The translations under genes and the position numbers were made by a program. Of a stretch of 64,000 bases of DNA, positions 26,517 to 34,089 are shown piece after piece (the first letter of the stretch is position 1; every line of letters starts with the position of its first letter). The notes beneath the pieces are model-generated. The model did not search any database. It was not told where the DNA came from and worked only from the letters and a program-made list of their open reading frames with translations. The DNA comes from Clostridium putrefaciens (GTDB taxonomy: Bacteria > Bacillota > Clostridia > Clostridiales > Clostridiaceae), in contig NZ_UFWZ01000001.1 in assembly GCF_900461105.1 (NCBI RefSeq), positions 372,001 to 436,000 of the forward strand, read 5' to 3'.

Positions 26517-26534
26517 GTGGAATGCTATGGAACC

Positions 26535-26574
26535 ACCTAAAAGGTACACTATTTATTAGATTAACCTAAAAGGT
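26535..26574 (+). repeat. Two copies of the dyad ACCTAAAAGGT
   Basis: The 11-base, self-complementary motif occurs at 26535-26545 and 26564-26574, 29 bases apart, which places both on one face of the helix. It is upstream of the yvrJ gene and may be an operator. Confidence 0.5.
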
Positions 26575-26656
26575 GATTCCATTTATTGTTGATATATATA
26601 TAATGTAGAACTTTCCAAGGCTTTGCATATTTATTCATTGAGGGGAGATGATGAAT

Positions 26657-26809
26657 ATGGAAGGTTTTATTTCGCTTATAGGCAATGTAGGATTTCCTAT
26701 AGCAGTGTCTTTATACTTACTTATAAGGATAGAAGGAAAGCTAGAAAATTTAACTACAAGCATAAATACCTTATCCACAGCTTTAAACACATTTTTTAAG
26801 AGCTCTTGA
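26657..26809 (+). CDS. yvrJ: YvrJ family small membrane protein
   Basis: The 50-residue protein starts at the ATG at 26657, nine bases after GGGGAG. FISLIGNVGFPIAVSLYLLI forms one membrane segment, followed by RIEGKLENLTTSINTLSTAL, an amphipathic helix. The pattern ISLIGNxGFPI with a following R-I/M-E is the YvrJ signature. These proteins are short, single-span and of unknown function; a holin-like role has been guessed. It is convergent with the HesB-like gene and shares a terminator with it. Confidence 0.85.
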   Translation: MEGFISLIGNVGFPIAVSLYLLIRIEGKLENLTTSINTLSTALNTFFKSS

Positions 26810-26833
26810 ATGGTAGAATACTATGTAATTAAT

Positions 26834-26870
26834 AAAAAGAGTCATGAGACATATAATCTCATGACTTTTG
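26834..26870. terminator. Bidirectional terminator between yvrJ and the HesB-like gene
   Basis: The stem AGTCATGAGA/TCTCATGACT has a 7-base loop, with A-run before and T-run after. It serves both converging genes. Confidence 0.85.
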
Positions 26871-26892
26871 ACTTTATTATTAAAGATTAGTG

Positions 26893-27201
26893 TTAGCTAC
26901 AAGAAGAGTTTCCAGCATCTGTAGAGGCCTTTGTCACTATATTAAAGTTATCTCCAAAGATTCCTTTAGTGTGTACTATTTTAGCATCATCAAATAGGAA
27001 TGAAAATTCCTTGTCTGCTACAACCTTTATTCCATTTTCAACAAATATATCATCCTCTGATTGTTGTTCATCCAGAACAACTCCAAAACTAGGACCACCT
27101 CAGCCAAAACCTTTTATAACTATTCTTACCGCATCTTTATTTTTACTGTCTAAAGATTTTTTTAAAGCCATAGAAGTATTATCATCAATATTAAATTTCA
27201 T
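26893..27201 (-). CDS. HesB/IscA-like selenoprotein with in-frame UGA (Sec34)
   Basis: A 102-residue reading frame runs from an ATG at 27201, preceded by AAGGAGG, to TAA at 26893, interrupted only by TGA at 27102-27100. The context is IKGFG-TGA-GGPSFGVVLDE, the place where HesB-like relatives carry cysteine. Eighteen bases after the TGA a 7-bp stem GTTGTTC/GAACAAC with loop TGGAT forms a bacterial SECIS-like hairpin with G bases in the loop. Sequence before and after the TGA belongs to one HesB-like domain (VENGIKVVADKEFSFLFDDA), and the C-terminus is NSSCS. The family has been reported to include selenoproteins. A true nonsense mutation is the alternative, but frame, domain and hairpin all favour selenocysteine. 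Possible role in iron-sulfur or redox chemistry. Confidence 0.88.
27063..27081 (-). promoter_or_regulatory. Candidate bacterial SECIS element
   Basis: On the minus strand GTTGTTC-TGGAT-GAACAAC forms a perfect 7-bp stem with a 5-base loop containing GG. It begins 19 bases after the TGA and lies within the coding sequence, as bacterial SECIS elements do. It would be bound by SelB carrying Sec-tRNA. Confidence 0.8.
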
Positions 27202-27255
27202 TACATTGCCTCCTTATAAAATATATATATTATTAGTTTTCCTTATACCTGAGAA

Positions 27256-27261
27256 ATTATA
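27256..27261 (-). promoter_or_regulatory. Possible -10 of the HesB-like gene
   Basis: TATAAT on the minus strand lies 55 bases before the start codon. The -35 (ATAACT, 17 bases upstream) is poor, so an activator may be needed. Confidence 0.4.
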
Positions 27262-27317
27262 GTGTATTAATAAATGAAAGTTATCCCATATATATAGGGA
27301 ATATTAAATCGCTTCGT

Positions 27318-27332
27318 TACCCCTAGGGGGTA
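27318..27332. promoter_or_regulatory. GC-rich dyad resembling a CsoR-family operator
   Basis: TACCCCTAGGGGGTA has 6-bp arms around a TAG centre and stands out in AT-rich DNA. It overlaps a plus-strand TATAAT (27331-27336). It resembles the G-tract dyads bound by copper, persulfide or nickel sensors of the CsoR/CstR/RcnR family. A second CTAG-centred palindrome, TCCTCTAGAGGA, lies at 27395-27406. The gene controlled is uncertain; the HesB-like gene is the nearest promoter. Confidence 0.45.
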
Positions 27333-27453
27333 TAATGTTATTATATATTAATTAATCTTTAATGTCAAATGATTTAATTTATTAAGTACCTATTTCCTCT
27401 AGAGGAGTAGCATTCCAATTGTTTAGTTTTAAGTGGTTTAATTTACTAAAGTG

Positions 27454-28209
27454 TTAATTTATATTTCTTAAAAATTTAGAAAGATCATGATCTTGTATAG
27501 GAAAGTTATCTGCACTTATATCATCGAAGTGCCACCACTCAGTTTCAATAGGACAAAATCCGTTTTTAACCATTATCTCTGTAAGTAGATCTACATTTTT
27601 TTTAGCGTTACCTGTCATAATGGCATTTCTATAGGCAGTGGTATTAAATTCATCAAAACCTGTAGGCATTTCGATTTCTTTACCTTTCATATCTACTAAG
27701 GTTAAATCCACAGCAGTACCTCTATTGTGACGAGAGCCATTATAATAAGGACTTGCAATATATCGCCTATCTTGAACTATATTCCAAAAGTATTCTTGGA
27801 CATGAGCTGGTCTATAAGCATCCCAAATCTTTATTCTATAGCCTAAAGCCTTAAAGTCCTCATTAGCACTTATAAGCTTATTTAAAGTATCCTTTTGAAG
27901 CACAGCAACGTAAGCATCATATACCTTTTTACTAGAAAAGTTGTTATCTGTTGCATATCTAAGATCTAAAACAAAATCATATTCACTTATATTTATAGGA
28001 ACTAGTCCATTAAGATTTTTTGTGTAGTCAATATCTCCAGTAATAATTTTAACTTCATCTTCATTTAATATTTTATGTATTTTATTTATATTTGAAGTGT
28101 TTTTAATAGGAATAGAATCTATATTTTCATAACAATATCCAATGCAATAACCTAAAAGGATTAATGATAAGTATAAAAAGAATATAATAAAAGCATTTTT
28201 AAGTTTCAT
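27454..28209 (-). CDS. D-alanyl-D-alanine dipeptidase, VanX/DdpX family (M15D), membrane-anchored
   Basis: The 251-residue protein begins with a hydrophobic segment (about 7-25) that is a signal anchor, so the domain is probably outside. Family motifs are DLRYATDNNF, IWDAYRPAHVQEYFW, SRHNRGTAVDLTL with a zinc histidine and aspartate, and ETEWWHFDD with the catalytic glutamate and another zinc histidine. VanX-type enzymes hydrolyse D-Ala-D-Ala. No vanHA-like ligase or dehydrogenase is adjacent, so a wall-turnover role is more likely than glycopeptide resistance. Monocistronic. Confidence 0.92.
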   Translation of the reverse strand: MKLKNAFIIFFLYLSLILLGYCIGYCYENIDSIPIKNTSNINKIHKILNEDEVKIITGDIDYTKNLNGLVPINISEYDFVLDLRYATDNNFSSKKVYDAYVAVLQKDTLNKLISANEDFKALGYRIKIWDAYRPAHVQEYFWNIVQDRRYIASPYYNGSRHNRGTAVDLTLVDMKGKEIEMPTGFDEFNTTAYRNAIMTGNAKKNVDLLTEIMVKNGFCPIETEWWHFDDISADNFPIQDHDLSKFLRNIN

Positions 28210-28913
28210 TTTAATTTCATAACCTCACATTTATAATGTAGTGTCAATATAATACAATATTCTACATTTTAATTTAGGACAAATCTATTATACTATCATA
28301 TATGATTACAAACAATTTTAATTTCGTAATAGTTATTAAAAGAGGGTATGAACTTATAAACAGGAGTTGTAGGGAGATATACGTAGTTATAGGGAGTTGT
28401 GAAGTGGTGTTGATATTTATAAAGTATAAAGTATAAATAGGATTATATAGTAAGCACTTATTATAAATAAGATTAGGGTATTACAGTAGGTAAGTTTTTA
28501 AATAAAAGTTAGAAAGGCATTGTATAAGGTAGATATATGAAAAAACAAGAAGAAAGGACCTATTTCCCGGAAAATAATATGTCAAAAATAAGCGTAAGAT
28601 GACTATTATAGTTTGTATTAATAAGGGGAAGTATAAATAGCGGTTTTATTAATAGCAAAAGGCCTCAGCAAGGTACAATGATTCACAAAAAGCTACACTT
28701 GTCCAAGCTAAATGTTATGCTTATATGTTTTTCATGGAAAATGAAAAAGAAAGAGAATTTGCTGTAGCTATTTATGGAACAATAAGAGATGGAAAAAAGA
28801 TATTTGTAAAGGCTTCAACAGGTATAAGATAACCCGGTAAAATCAAAAAGAGTTATATAGGTTAATACATGAAATTTAAAAATAGAATAAACCAATAAAA
28901 AAAGAGGTACCTT
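28210..28913. other. 700-base gap with a possible gene remnant
   Basis: Apart from the open stretch at 28656-28832 and a short ATG frame at 28537, I see only AT-rich sequence with a loose repeat of AGGGAG motifs near 28360-28400. No terminator, tRNA or known riboswitch is visible. Confidence 0.4.
28656..28832 (+). pseudogene. Possible remnant of a coding sequence, unknown family
   Basis: Fifty-eight codons are open and end at TAA at 28830. The peptide includes ATLVQAKCYAYMFFMENEKE and REFAVAIYGTIRDGKKIFVK, which looks like real protein rather than random translation. There is no good start or ribosome site; the only in-frame ATG is at 28725. I do not recognise the family. Confidence 0.3.
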
Positions 28914-28926
28914 TTAGGATACCTCT
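28903..28926 (-). terminator. Terminator overlapping the end of the aldose epimerase gene
   Basis: On the minus strand AGAGGTATCC and GGTACCTCT pair around TAAAA, followed by a run of seven T. The stop codon TAA lies in the loop, so the last codons are part of the hairpin. Confidence 0.85.
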
Positions 28927-29786
28927 ATAGCCATTTTTGCATTAAACTCTTCATTTACATTTAACTTTAAAATCCCTTCTTTATCTTTGAACTCACCTTT
29001 GAAGTCTTCAAAGTCAGCATGGCCATACCAAGGCTCTATACAAACAAAAGGTGAATCGTTACCCTTAGTCCATATGCCAAGGTATGGGAAGCCTTTAAAG
29101 CTCACTTTAACCTTCCTTTGGTTTTTAGTGCTCTTTAACGTTATACTTTCAGATTTAAGATTTTTAAATACCAAGGCATCTTTTTTAAATATATCATAAT
29201 TTAAAGAAATCTTATTTTCATTTACTAAATAAGGTTTTGACTTATTATTAAAATACCCCTCAGAATTTAAACACATTGTATCTAAGGTTTCAAGTTCTTC
29301 TAGCTCTAAATAATAATCATCAAAGTTTTCATTAGTGTACAAAGGACAATTAAAGCCTGGATGAGCTCCAAGGGAAAAGTAAATTTCTTTATTATCTAGG
29401 TTTATAACCTTATAATTTATCCGAAGGATATTTTTTGTTAGTTTATATTCTATTTGAAACTTAAATTTAAAGGGATATATCTTAAGAGTTTCCTTTGAAT
29501 ATAAAAGTTCAAAACATAAAGTAGTATCTGTTTTTTCTATTAAATCAAAATTATAATCTCTAGCAAAACCATGTTGAGGTAATGAATAGCTTTCTTTATT
29601 CACTCTATAAGTATTATTGTTTACCTTACCTATGATTGGGAATAATACAGGTGCATTACGACCCCAAATTGATTTATGGCCATACCATATATATTCTATA
29701 CCATGATGCTTCTCATAAAGACTACAAAGCTCTGCCCCCATGTCTTTAATTTTTAAGGAAATTAAATGATTTTCCAGGTTATGCAT
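28914..29786 (-). CDS. Aldose 1-epimerase family protein (LacX-like)
   Basis: The 290-residue protein starts at an ATG behind AAAGGAGG. Landmarks are GAELCSLYEKHHGIEYIWYG, PVLFPIIGKVNNNTY and PQHGFARDYNF, with the catalytic histidine in HGFAR. LGAHPGFNCPL carries a second conserved His, and PFVCIEPWYG a C-terminal glutamate. The family interconverts alpha and beta forms of hexoses; LacX-like members have unknown exact substrate. Cytoplasmic, single gene. Confidence 0.9.
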   Translation of the reverse strand: MHNLENHLISLKIKDMGAELCSLYEKHHGIEYIWYGHKSIWGRNAPVLFPIIGKVNNNTYRVNKESYSLPQHGFARDYNFDLIEKTDTTLCFELLYSKETLKIYPFKFKFQIEYKLTKNILRINYKVINLDNKEIYFSLGAHPGFNCPLYTNENFDDYYLELEELETLDTMCLNSEGYFNNKSKPYLVNENKISLNYDIFKKDALVFKNLKSESITLKSTKNQRKVKVSFKGFPYLGIWTKGNDSPFVCIEPWYGHADFEDFKGEFKDKEGILKLNVNEEFNAKMAIEVS

Positions 29787-29929
29787 AAGAATCCTCCTTT
29801 TTTAAAGTCTTTTATTAAAAATATTGTGTAACCATGTTGATACAGTAAATTTAACCATTCTGTAATCAATTTGTAACGATAAAGAAAGGACTTTAACTAA
29901 TTTATATTATATAATAATACCATAGACAA

Positions 29930-30037
29930 TAAAAACAACAAAACAATAAAAACAACAAAGAAATAAAACAAAAACAAAATTTAATTACATTAAACTCACA
30001 TCACTTATAGGCAACCGCCCCCACGGTTGCTTATTTT
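29930..30037 (+). ncRNA. Candidate small RNA ending in a GC-rich terminator
   Basis: A hairpin GCAACCG-CCCCCA-CGGTTGC (30011-30030) followed by TTATTTT resembles an intrinsic terminator, yet no plus-strand gene lies upstream. The preceding 70 bases are almost free of T and G (repeats of CAATAAAAACAACAAA type), as in unstructured RNAs. An AT-rich TATAATA-like element lies near 29915. A small RNA is inferred, not shown. The rest of 29787-30171 has no recognisable feature. Confidence 0.35.
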
Positions 30038-30171
30038 AATGTATAAAAATAAAATAATTTATTTTTTATAGTTTAATTAATCATAAAAGTTTAGTATATT
30101 TATATATATAAATATTAAAAAATAAGTTAAAGTCTTTAAAGAGATGAGTAATTATAGAGGGGAAACGTATT

Positions 30172-32502
30172 ATGAGCATCAATTTAGAATGCATGAGAAT
30201 GTCATTTATAAGTGCATACTTAGTTTTGAATATGATTTTGGCTATTATGGTACATTATAACATAAGGTTAAGAGAGCATAAAGCTGCAATTAATAAAGAA
30301 TTAATGAATTTAAACAAAGAAGATAACACCTTAAAGGAAGAGTTAAGTGAGGTGAATACAATAATAACAACATTAGAAGATGCTATTATATGTAGTAAAT
30401 TAGATGGTACTATAATTAGATGGAACGAAGGGGCTAGAGGTATTTATGGATATACAAAAGAAGAAGCTATAGGTAGAAACATATCCATTATAAGTAAAGA
30501 TAAATATGTTAAAGAAATTGAATGGTTATCTATGGAGATAAAAGGTGGAAAGGTTATCAAAGGCTATGAAACTGAAAGATATAGGAAGGACAATAAAAAG
30601 ATTAATGTATCGTTAACATTGTCCCCTATAAAAGACAATGAAGGAAATGTAATTTATATAGCTGGTATAGATAGGGATATAACTGAAATAGTAAATCAAA
30701 GGTCAATCCTTAAAAGAAGCTATGACGAGCTATCTACTGTGTATAATCAGCTATCAATAAAAGAAGAGGAATTAAGATATCAGATACATGAATTAAAAGA
30801 TAGTGAGATAGCTTTAAAGACTAGTGAGGAAAGATTTAAGCTAGCATTAGATGGTGCTAATGATGCTATATGGGAGTTGGACTTAGTAGAAGATTCACTT
30901 TTTATATCTGATAAGTGGGAAGGCATATCAGGAAATAAGTTTACGAATCAAACTAATAGCGTTAAATATATGTATAGGTATGTGCATCCCGACGATGTGC
31001 GAAGGGTTGTAAAAGATTTGAAAGATCATATTTTAGGTAAAAAGGATACTTATGAAAGCGAGTTTAGAATAAAAACTAGTGATGGAAGTTATAAATGGGT
31101 AAACAATAGGGGCAAGGTATTAAAAAATTCATCAGGGATATCTTTAAAGGTGGCTGGATCCATTACAGATATAGATGAAAAGAGGAAGTACCAAGAAAAA
31201 ATAAAGTTTTTAGCTTACTATGATACGTTGACAAGTTTACCTAATAGATTTTTCCTTAGGGAGGAACTAGATAAGATTATAGAAGAGAGTAATAGAGATA
31301 ATAAAAGGTTCGCCCTTATATCTATAGATATAGATAATTTTAAGATGATAAATGATATATTGAGTCATGACTTTGGTGATGAGGTAATAAAGAATGTATC
31401 TTATATAATAAAACAAAGAATACCAGAAGATTCTATTATGAGCAGGACTGGTGGAGACGAATTTATAGTATTAATAAAAGATGTCACAAGTATTAAATCA
31501 GTTACTGATATTTGTGAGGGGCTTTTAAAAACATTTAAAGAAGCAATAGAAATAAGAGAGACTAGAGTCTATACAGGAATAAGCATTGGTATATGTATGT
31601 ACCCACATCATGCAACTACATCTAAAGATTTATTTACGAATTCTGATGCTGCACTTTATGAATCAAAGAAAAATGGAAGAAATCAAAGTACAATGTTCAA
31701 CACAAAGATGTCAAAGGAGGCGATAAGAAGAGGTGAGATAGAAAGGCAATTAAGAGGAGCACTTGATAAAGATGAATTTATGGTTTACTATCAACCACAA
31801 TTGGATATTAAAACTAGAAAGATTGATGGATATGAGGCACTGATTAGGTGGCATAACGAAGAGCTTGGATGGGTATCACCTGGTGAATTTATTCCAGTAG
31901 CTGAGGAGGCGGGACTTATATCACTTATAGGGCAATGGGTAATTAAAGAGGTGTGTAGGCAGATAAGATGCTGGAAAGATAAGAACCTAAAGATTTCAAC
32001 TATAGCTGTAAATATATCATCAATACAGTTTCATGATAATGGGTTTATAGAAAATATATTACATACATTAGAACAAGGAGATTTATCACCAAGTGATTTA
32101 GAAATAGAGATAACAGAAAGCGTACTTATGAACTTTTATGAAAAAAACATTTCTTTATTAAATACATTAAAAAATTTAAATTTTAGTTTAGCATTAGACG
32201 ATTTTGGAACAGGGTACTCATCATTAAGTTATTTAAGCGTTATGCCTATAAATAAACTAAAAATAGATAAATCCTTTATAGACTTCATAGAAAACAGTGA
32301 AAAGGACAAGTCCATAGTGGAAGGCATAATAAAACTTTCCCACAACATGGGTATTAAGGTTGTAGCAGAAGGAGTGGAAGAGGACAACCAATTAAAGTTA
32401 TTAGAAGAGATGAATTGTGATAAAATACAAGGATATCTTTTTAGTAAACCGTTATCCTCAGAGGATGCAGAAAAGCTTATGACCACTTATGAAAGATGTT
32501 AA
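30172..32502 (+). CDS. PAS-PAS-GGDEF-EAL protein (cyclic-di-GMP turnover)
   Basis: The 776-residue protein starts at an ATG behind GAGGGG. A hydrophobic segment at about 10-28 suggests membrane attachment. The first PAS domain (about 58-170) contains DAIICSKLDGTIIRWNEGA; the second (about 220-335) contains DAIWELDLVEDSLFISDKWE and ends DITDID-like. GGDEF lies at about 340-505 with RTGGDEFIVL intact. EAL lies at about 520-770 with YEALIRWHNEE, EITES and LALDDFGTGYSS, all needed for activity. Both synthesis and breakdown of c-di-GMP are therefore possible, with PAS sensing deciding which. There is no clear RxxD inhibitory site before GGDEF. Monocistronic. Confidence 0.94.
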   Translation: MSINLECMRMSFISAYLVLNMILAIMVHYNIRLREHKAAINKELMNLNKEDNTLKEELSEVNTIITTLEDAIICSKLDGTIIRWNEGARGIYGYTKEEAIGRNISIISKDKYVKEIEWLSMEIKGGKVIKGYETERYRKDNKKINVSLTLSPIKDNEGNVIYIAGIDRDITEIVNQRSILKRSYDELSTVYNQLSIKEEELRYQIHELKDSEIALKTSEERFKLALDGANDAIWELDLVEDSLFISDKWEGISGNKFTNQTNSVKYMYRYVHPDDVRRVVKDLKDHILGKKDTYESEFRIKTSDGSYKWVNNRGKVLKNSSGISLKVAGSITDIDEKRKYQEKIKFLAYYDTLTSLPNRFFLREELDKIIEESNRDNKRFALISIDIDNFKMINDILSHDFGDEVIKNVSYIIKQRIPEDSIMSRTGGDEFIVLIKDVTSIKSVTDICEGLLKTFKEAIEIRETRVYTGISIGICMYPHHATTSKDLFTNSDAALYESKKNGRNQSTMFNTKMSKEAIRRGEIERQLRGALDKDEFMVYYQPQLDIKTRKIDGYEALIRWHNEELGWVSPGEFIPVAEEAGLISLIGQWVIKEVCRQIRCWKDKNLKISTIAVNISSIQFHDNGFIENILHTLEQGDLSPSDLEIEITESVLMNFYEKNISLLNTLKNLNFSLALDDFGTGYSSLSYLSVMPINKLKIDKSFIDFIENSEKDKSIVEGIIKLSHNMGIKVVAEGVEEDNQLKLLEEMNCDKIQGYLFSKPLSSEDAEKLMTTYERC

Positions 32503-32519
32503 ATAATACATAGAAAAAT

Positions 32520-32565
32520 AAAACAGGTTAAAAGTATTGACATTAAGATACTTTTAACCTGTTTT
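32520..32565. terminator. Bidirectional terminator, 18-bp perfect stem
   Basis: AAAACAGGTTAAAAGTAT pairs perfectly with its complement around a 10-base loop, between the convergent GGDEF/EAL and LCP genes. Confidence 0.92.
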
Positions 32566-32581
32566 ATGATATGAAGTTTAA

Positions 32582-33649
32582 TTAGTTGGTTTTGGGTTGT
32601 GGCTTAATGTCATTAAATATATAATCTTGCATTTGTTTTATTGTAACCTTGCTATCAAAAGGCAAATACCAAACATCTTTTATTATTTCTCCACCATCTT
32701 TAAAGTACCCATCCACAGGAAACCTTTCCTGTTCTATGTTAATCTTTCCATCCATCAATACGCCTGTACCAAGTTTGATTATATCTGTTTTAGACAAACT
32801 AGTTTCAACTAAAGGTAGCAATTTTGCAACAATGGAAGGATATTGTGATGCACCTGAAGTCTTTATGATTTCAAACATAGAATTCAAAACAACTCTTTGT
32901 CTATCAGTTCTCTCAAAGTCACCATTACCGACATGACGTATTCTACTATAGGCTAAAGCTTGTTTACCATTTAATTTTTGAAGACCAGGTCGTGAAATAG
33001 AAGTAGGTGAACCTACAGTAGTAATATTTATTTCATTAACTTCTTCTCTTTTAACATCTACATTTACTCCGCCTAAGGCATCTATAAGCTTTTCCATGTT
33101 AGAAAAGTTTACAGAGACATAATCTTTAATATTAAGCTTATAATTCTTGTTTATTGTTTTAATAGCCAGCTGTGGACCACCAAAAGCATGGGCATGATTA
33201 AGTTTATCCTTTCCATGACCATCGATATCTACATAGCTATCCCTCATTATAGAACTCATTTTTAACTTATCATTCTTTTTGTCTATGGTAACTACCATAG
33301 TAGCGTCAGAACGACCAAGCTCATCATTTGAAGTCTTATCAAGGCCAAATAAGGCAATGTTAATAATATCAGGGTCAGTAAAAGAGCTAGATACATCAGA
33401 GTGTATACCTAAATCATCAACATCTTTAGAAATTACATTGGTTTTTACCTTACTTAATAAGTTGGAAACATAAAAAGTACCAAATCCTATTAGAAATAGC
33501 AATATGAATATAAAGGTACAAGTTATAATCCTTCGTTTTTTTCTACGAATCTTATTTCTTTTTATAGTATTTCGATTAGACCCTTTTCTTATTTCAGAAC
33601 TAGAAATTGGAGCGGTTTGTCCATTTTTATTATTAGACTTACTAGACAT
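32582..33649 (-). CDS. LytR-CpsA-Psr (LCP) family wall-polymer ligase
   Basis: The 355-residue protein starts at an ATG after AAAGAGG. The N-terminus is very basic (KRNKIRRKKRR) and is followed by one membrane segment (about 40-62), so the domain faces outward. LCP motifs include LGRSDATMVVTID, SSIMRDSYVDIDGHGKDKLN, HAHAFGGPQLAI and YSRIRHVGNGDFERTDRQR, with the arginines that bind pyrophosphate. LCP enzymes transfer teichoic acids or capsule from the lipid carrier to peptidoglycan. Given the polysaccharide operons here, it may anchor one of those glycans. Confidence 0.94.
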   Translation of the reverse strand: MSSKSNNKNGQTAPISSSEIRKGSNRNTIKRNKIRRKKRRIITCTFIFILLFLIGFGTFYVSNLLSKVKTNVISKDVDDLGIHSDVSSSFTDPDIINIALFGLDKTSNDELGRSDATMVVTIDKKNDKLKMSSIMRDSYVDIDGHGKDKLNHAHAFGGPQLAIKTINKNYKLNIKDYVSVNFSNMEKLIDALGGVNVDVKREEVNEINITTVGSPTSISRPGLQKLNGKQALAYSRIRHVGNGDFERTDRQRVVLNSMFEIIKTSGASQYPSIVAKLLPLVETSLSKTDIIKLGTGVLMDGKINIEQERFPVDGYFKDGGEIIKDVWYLPFDSKVTIKQMQDYIFNDIKPQPKTN

Positions 33650-33928
33650 AATTAAATACCTCTTTTCATTTTAATTGTAAATACTTATAAATGAATGTTT
33701 GTTAGTTAATATGTATATTTGATATTTCATTTTTCATGTTCGGGATGGTGGATTTCTTATTTTTAATAGGGGTAAGATGTTAAATATAAAATGATATACT
33801 TTTACATTATACTACAGAGTACATAGGGAAATAAATATATAATATGTTAAATTATAAGGAATAAGAAGAATATGTGTATAGTATGATAATATATTCATTA
33901 ATAGCTTTTAAAATTGTATTAAAGATGG

Positions 33929-34000
33929 TAAAATAAAAGTCGGAATAAGTGCATTATTCTAAGGTATAAGGACATTCGAAATCGGACTTAAATAGGTGGT
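33929..34000 (+). promoter_or_regulatory. Possible promoter and structured leader of the amidase gene
   Basis: TGGTAAAAT (33926-33934) is an extended -10 element with a weak -35. The leader that follows can form GAATAA-GTGCA-TTATTC (33943-33959), enclosed by AAGTC near 33938 and GACTT near 33990. I cannot match a known riboswitch. The rest of 33650-34089 is AT-rich without other features. Confidence 0.35.
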
Positions 34001-34089
34001 GAGGCTTAGTGATAGACTAATATACAGAATACATTATGAATTTTAGTACTATTTTATACTACAGTTTGATTAAGAATGGAGGGGAATAT

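Noticed and set aside
26969-27262. Open plus-strand frame of 97 codons
   Set aside because: It is antisense to the HesB-like selenoprotein gene, has no ribosome site and shows no protein family features.
27454-28209. VanX homologue as evidence for vancomycin resistance
   Set aside because: No VanH, VanA-type ligase or VanRS genes are adjacent; the lone dipeptidase fits wall turnover better.
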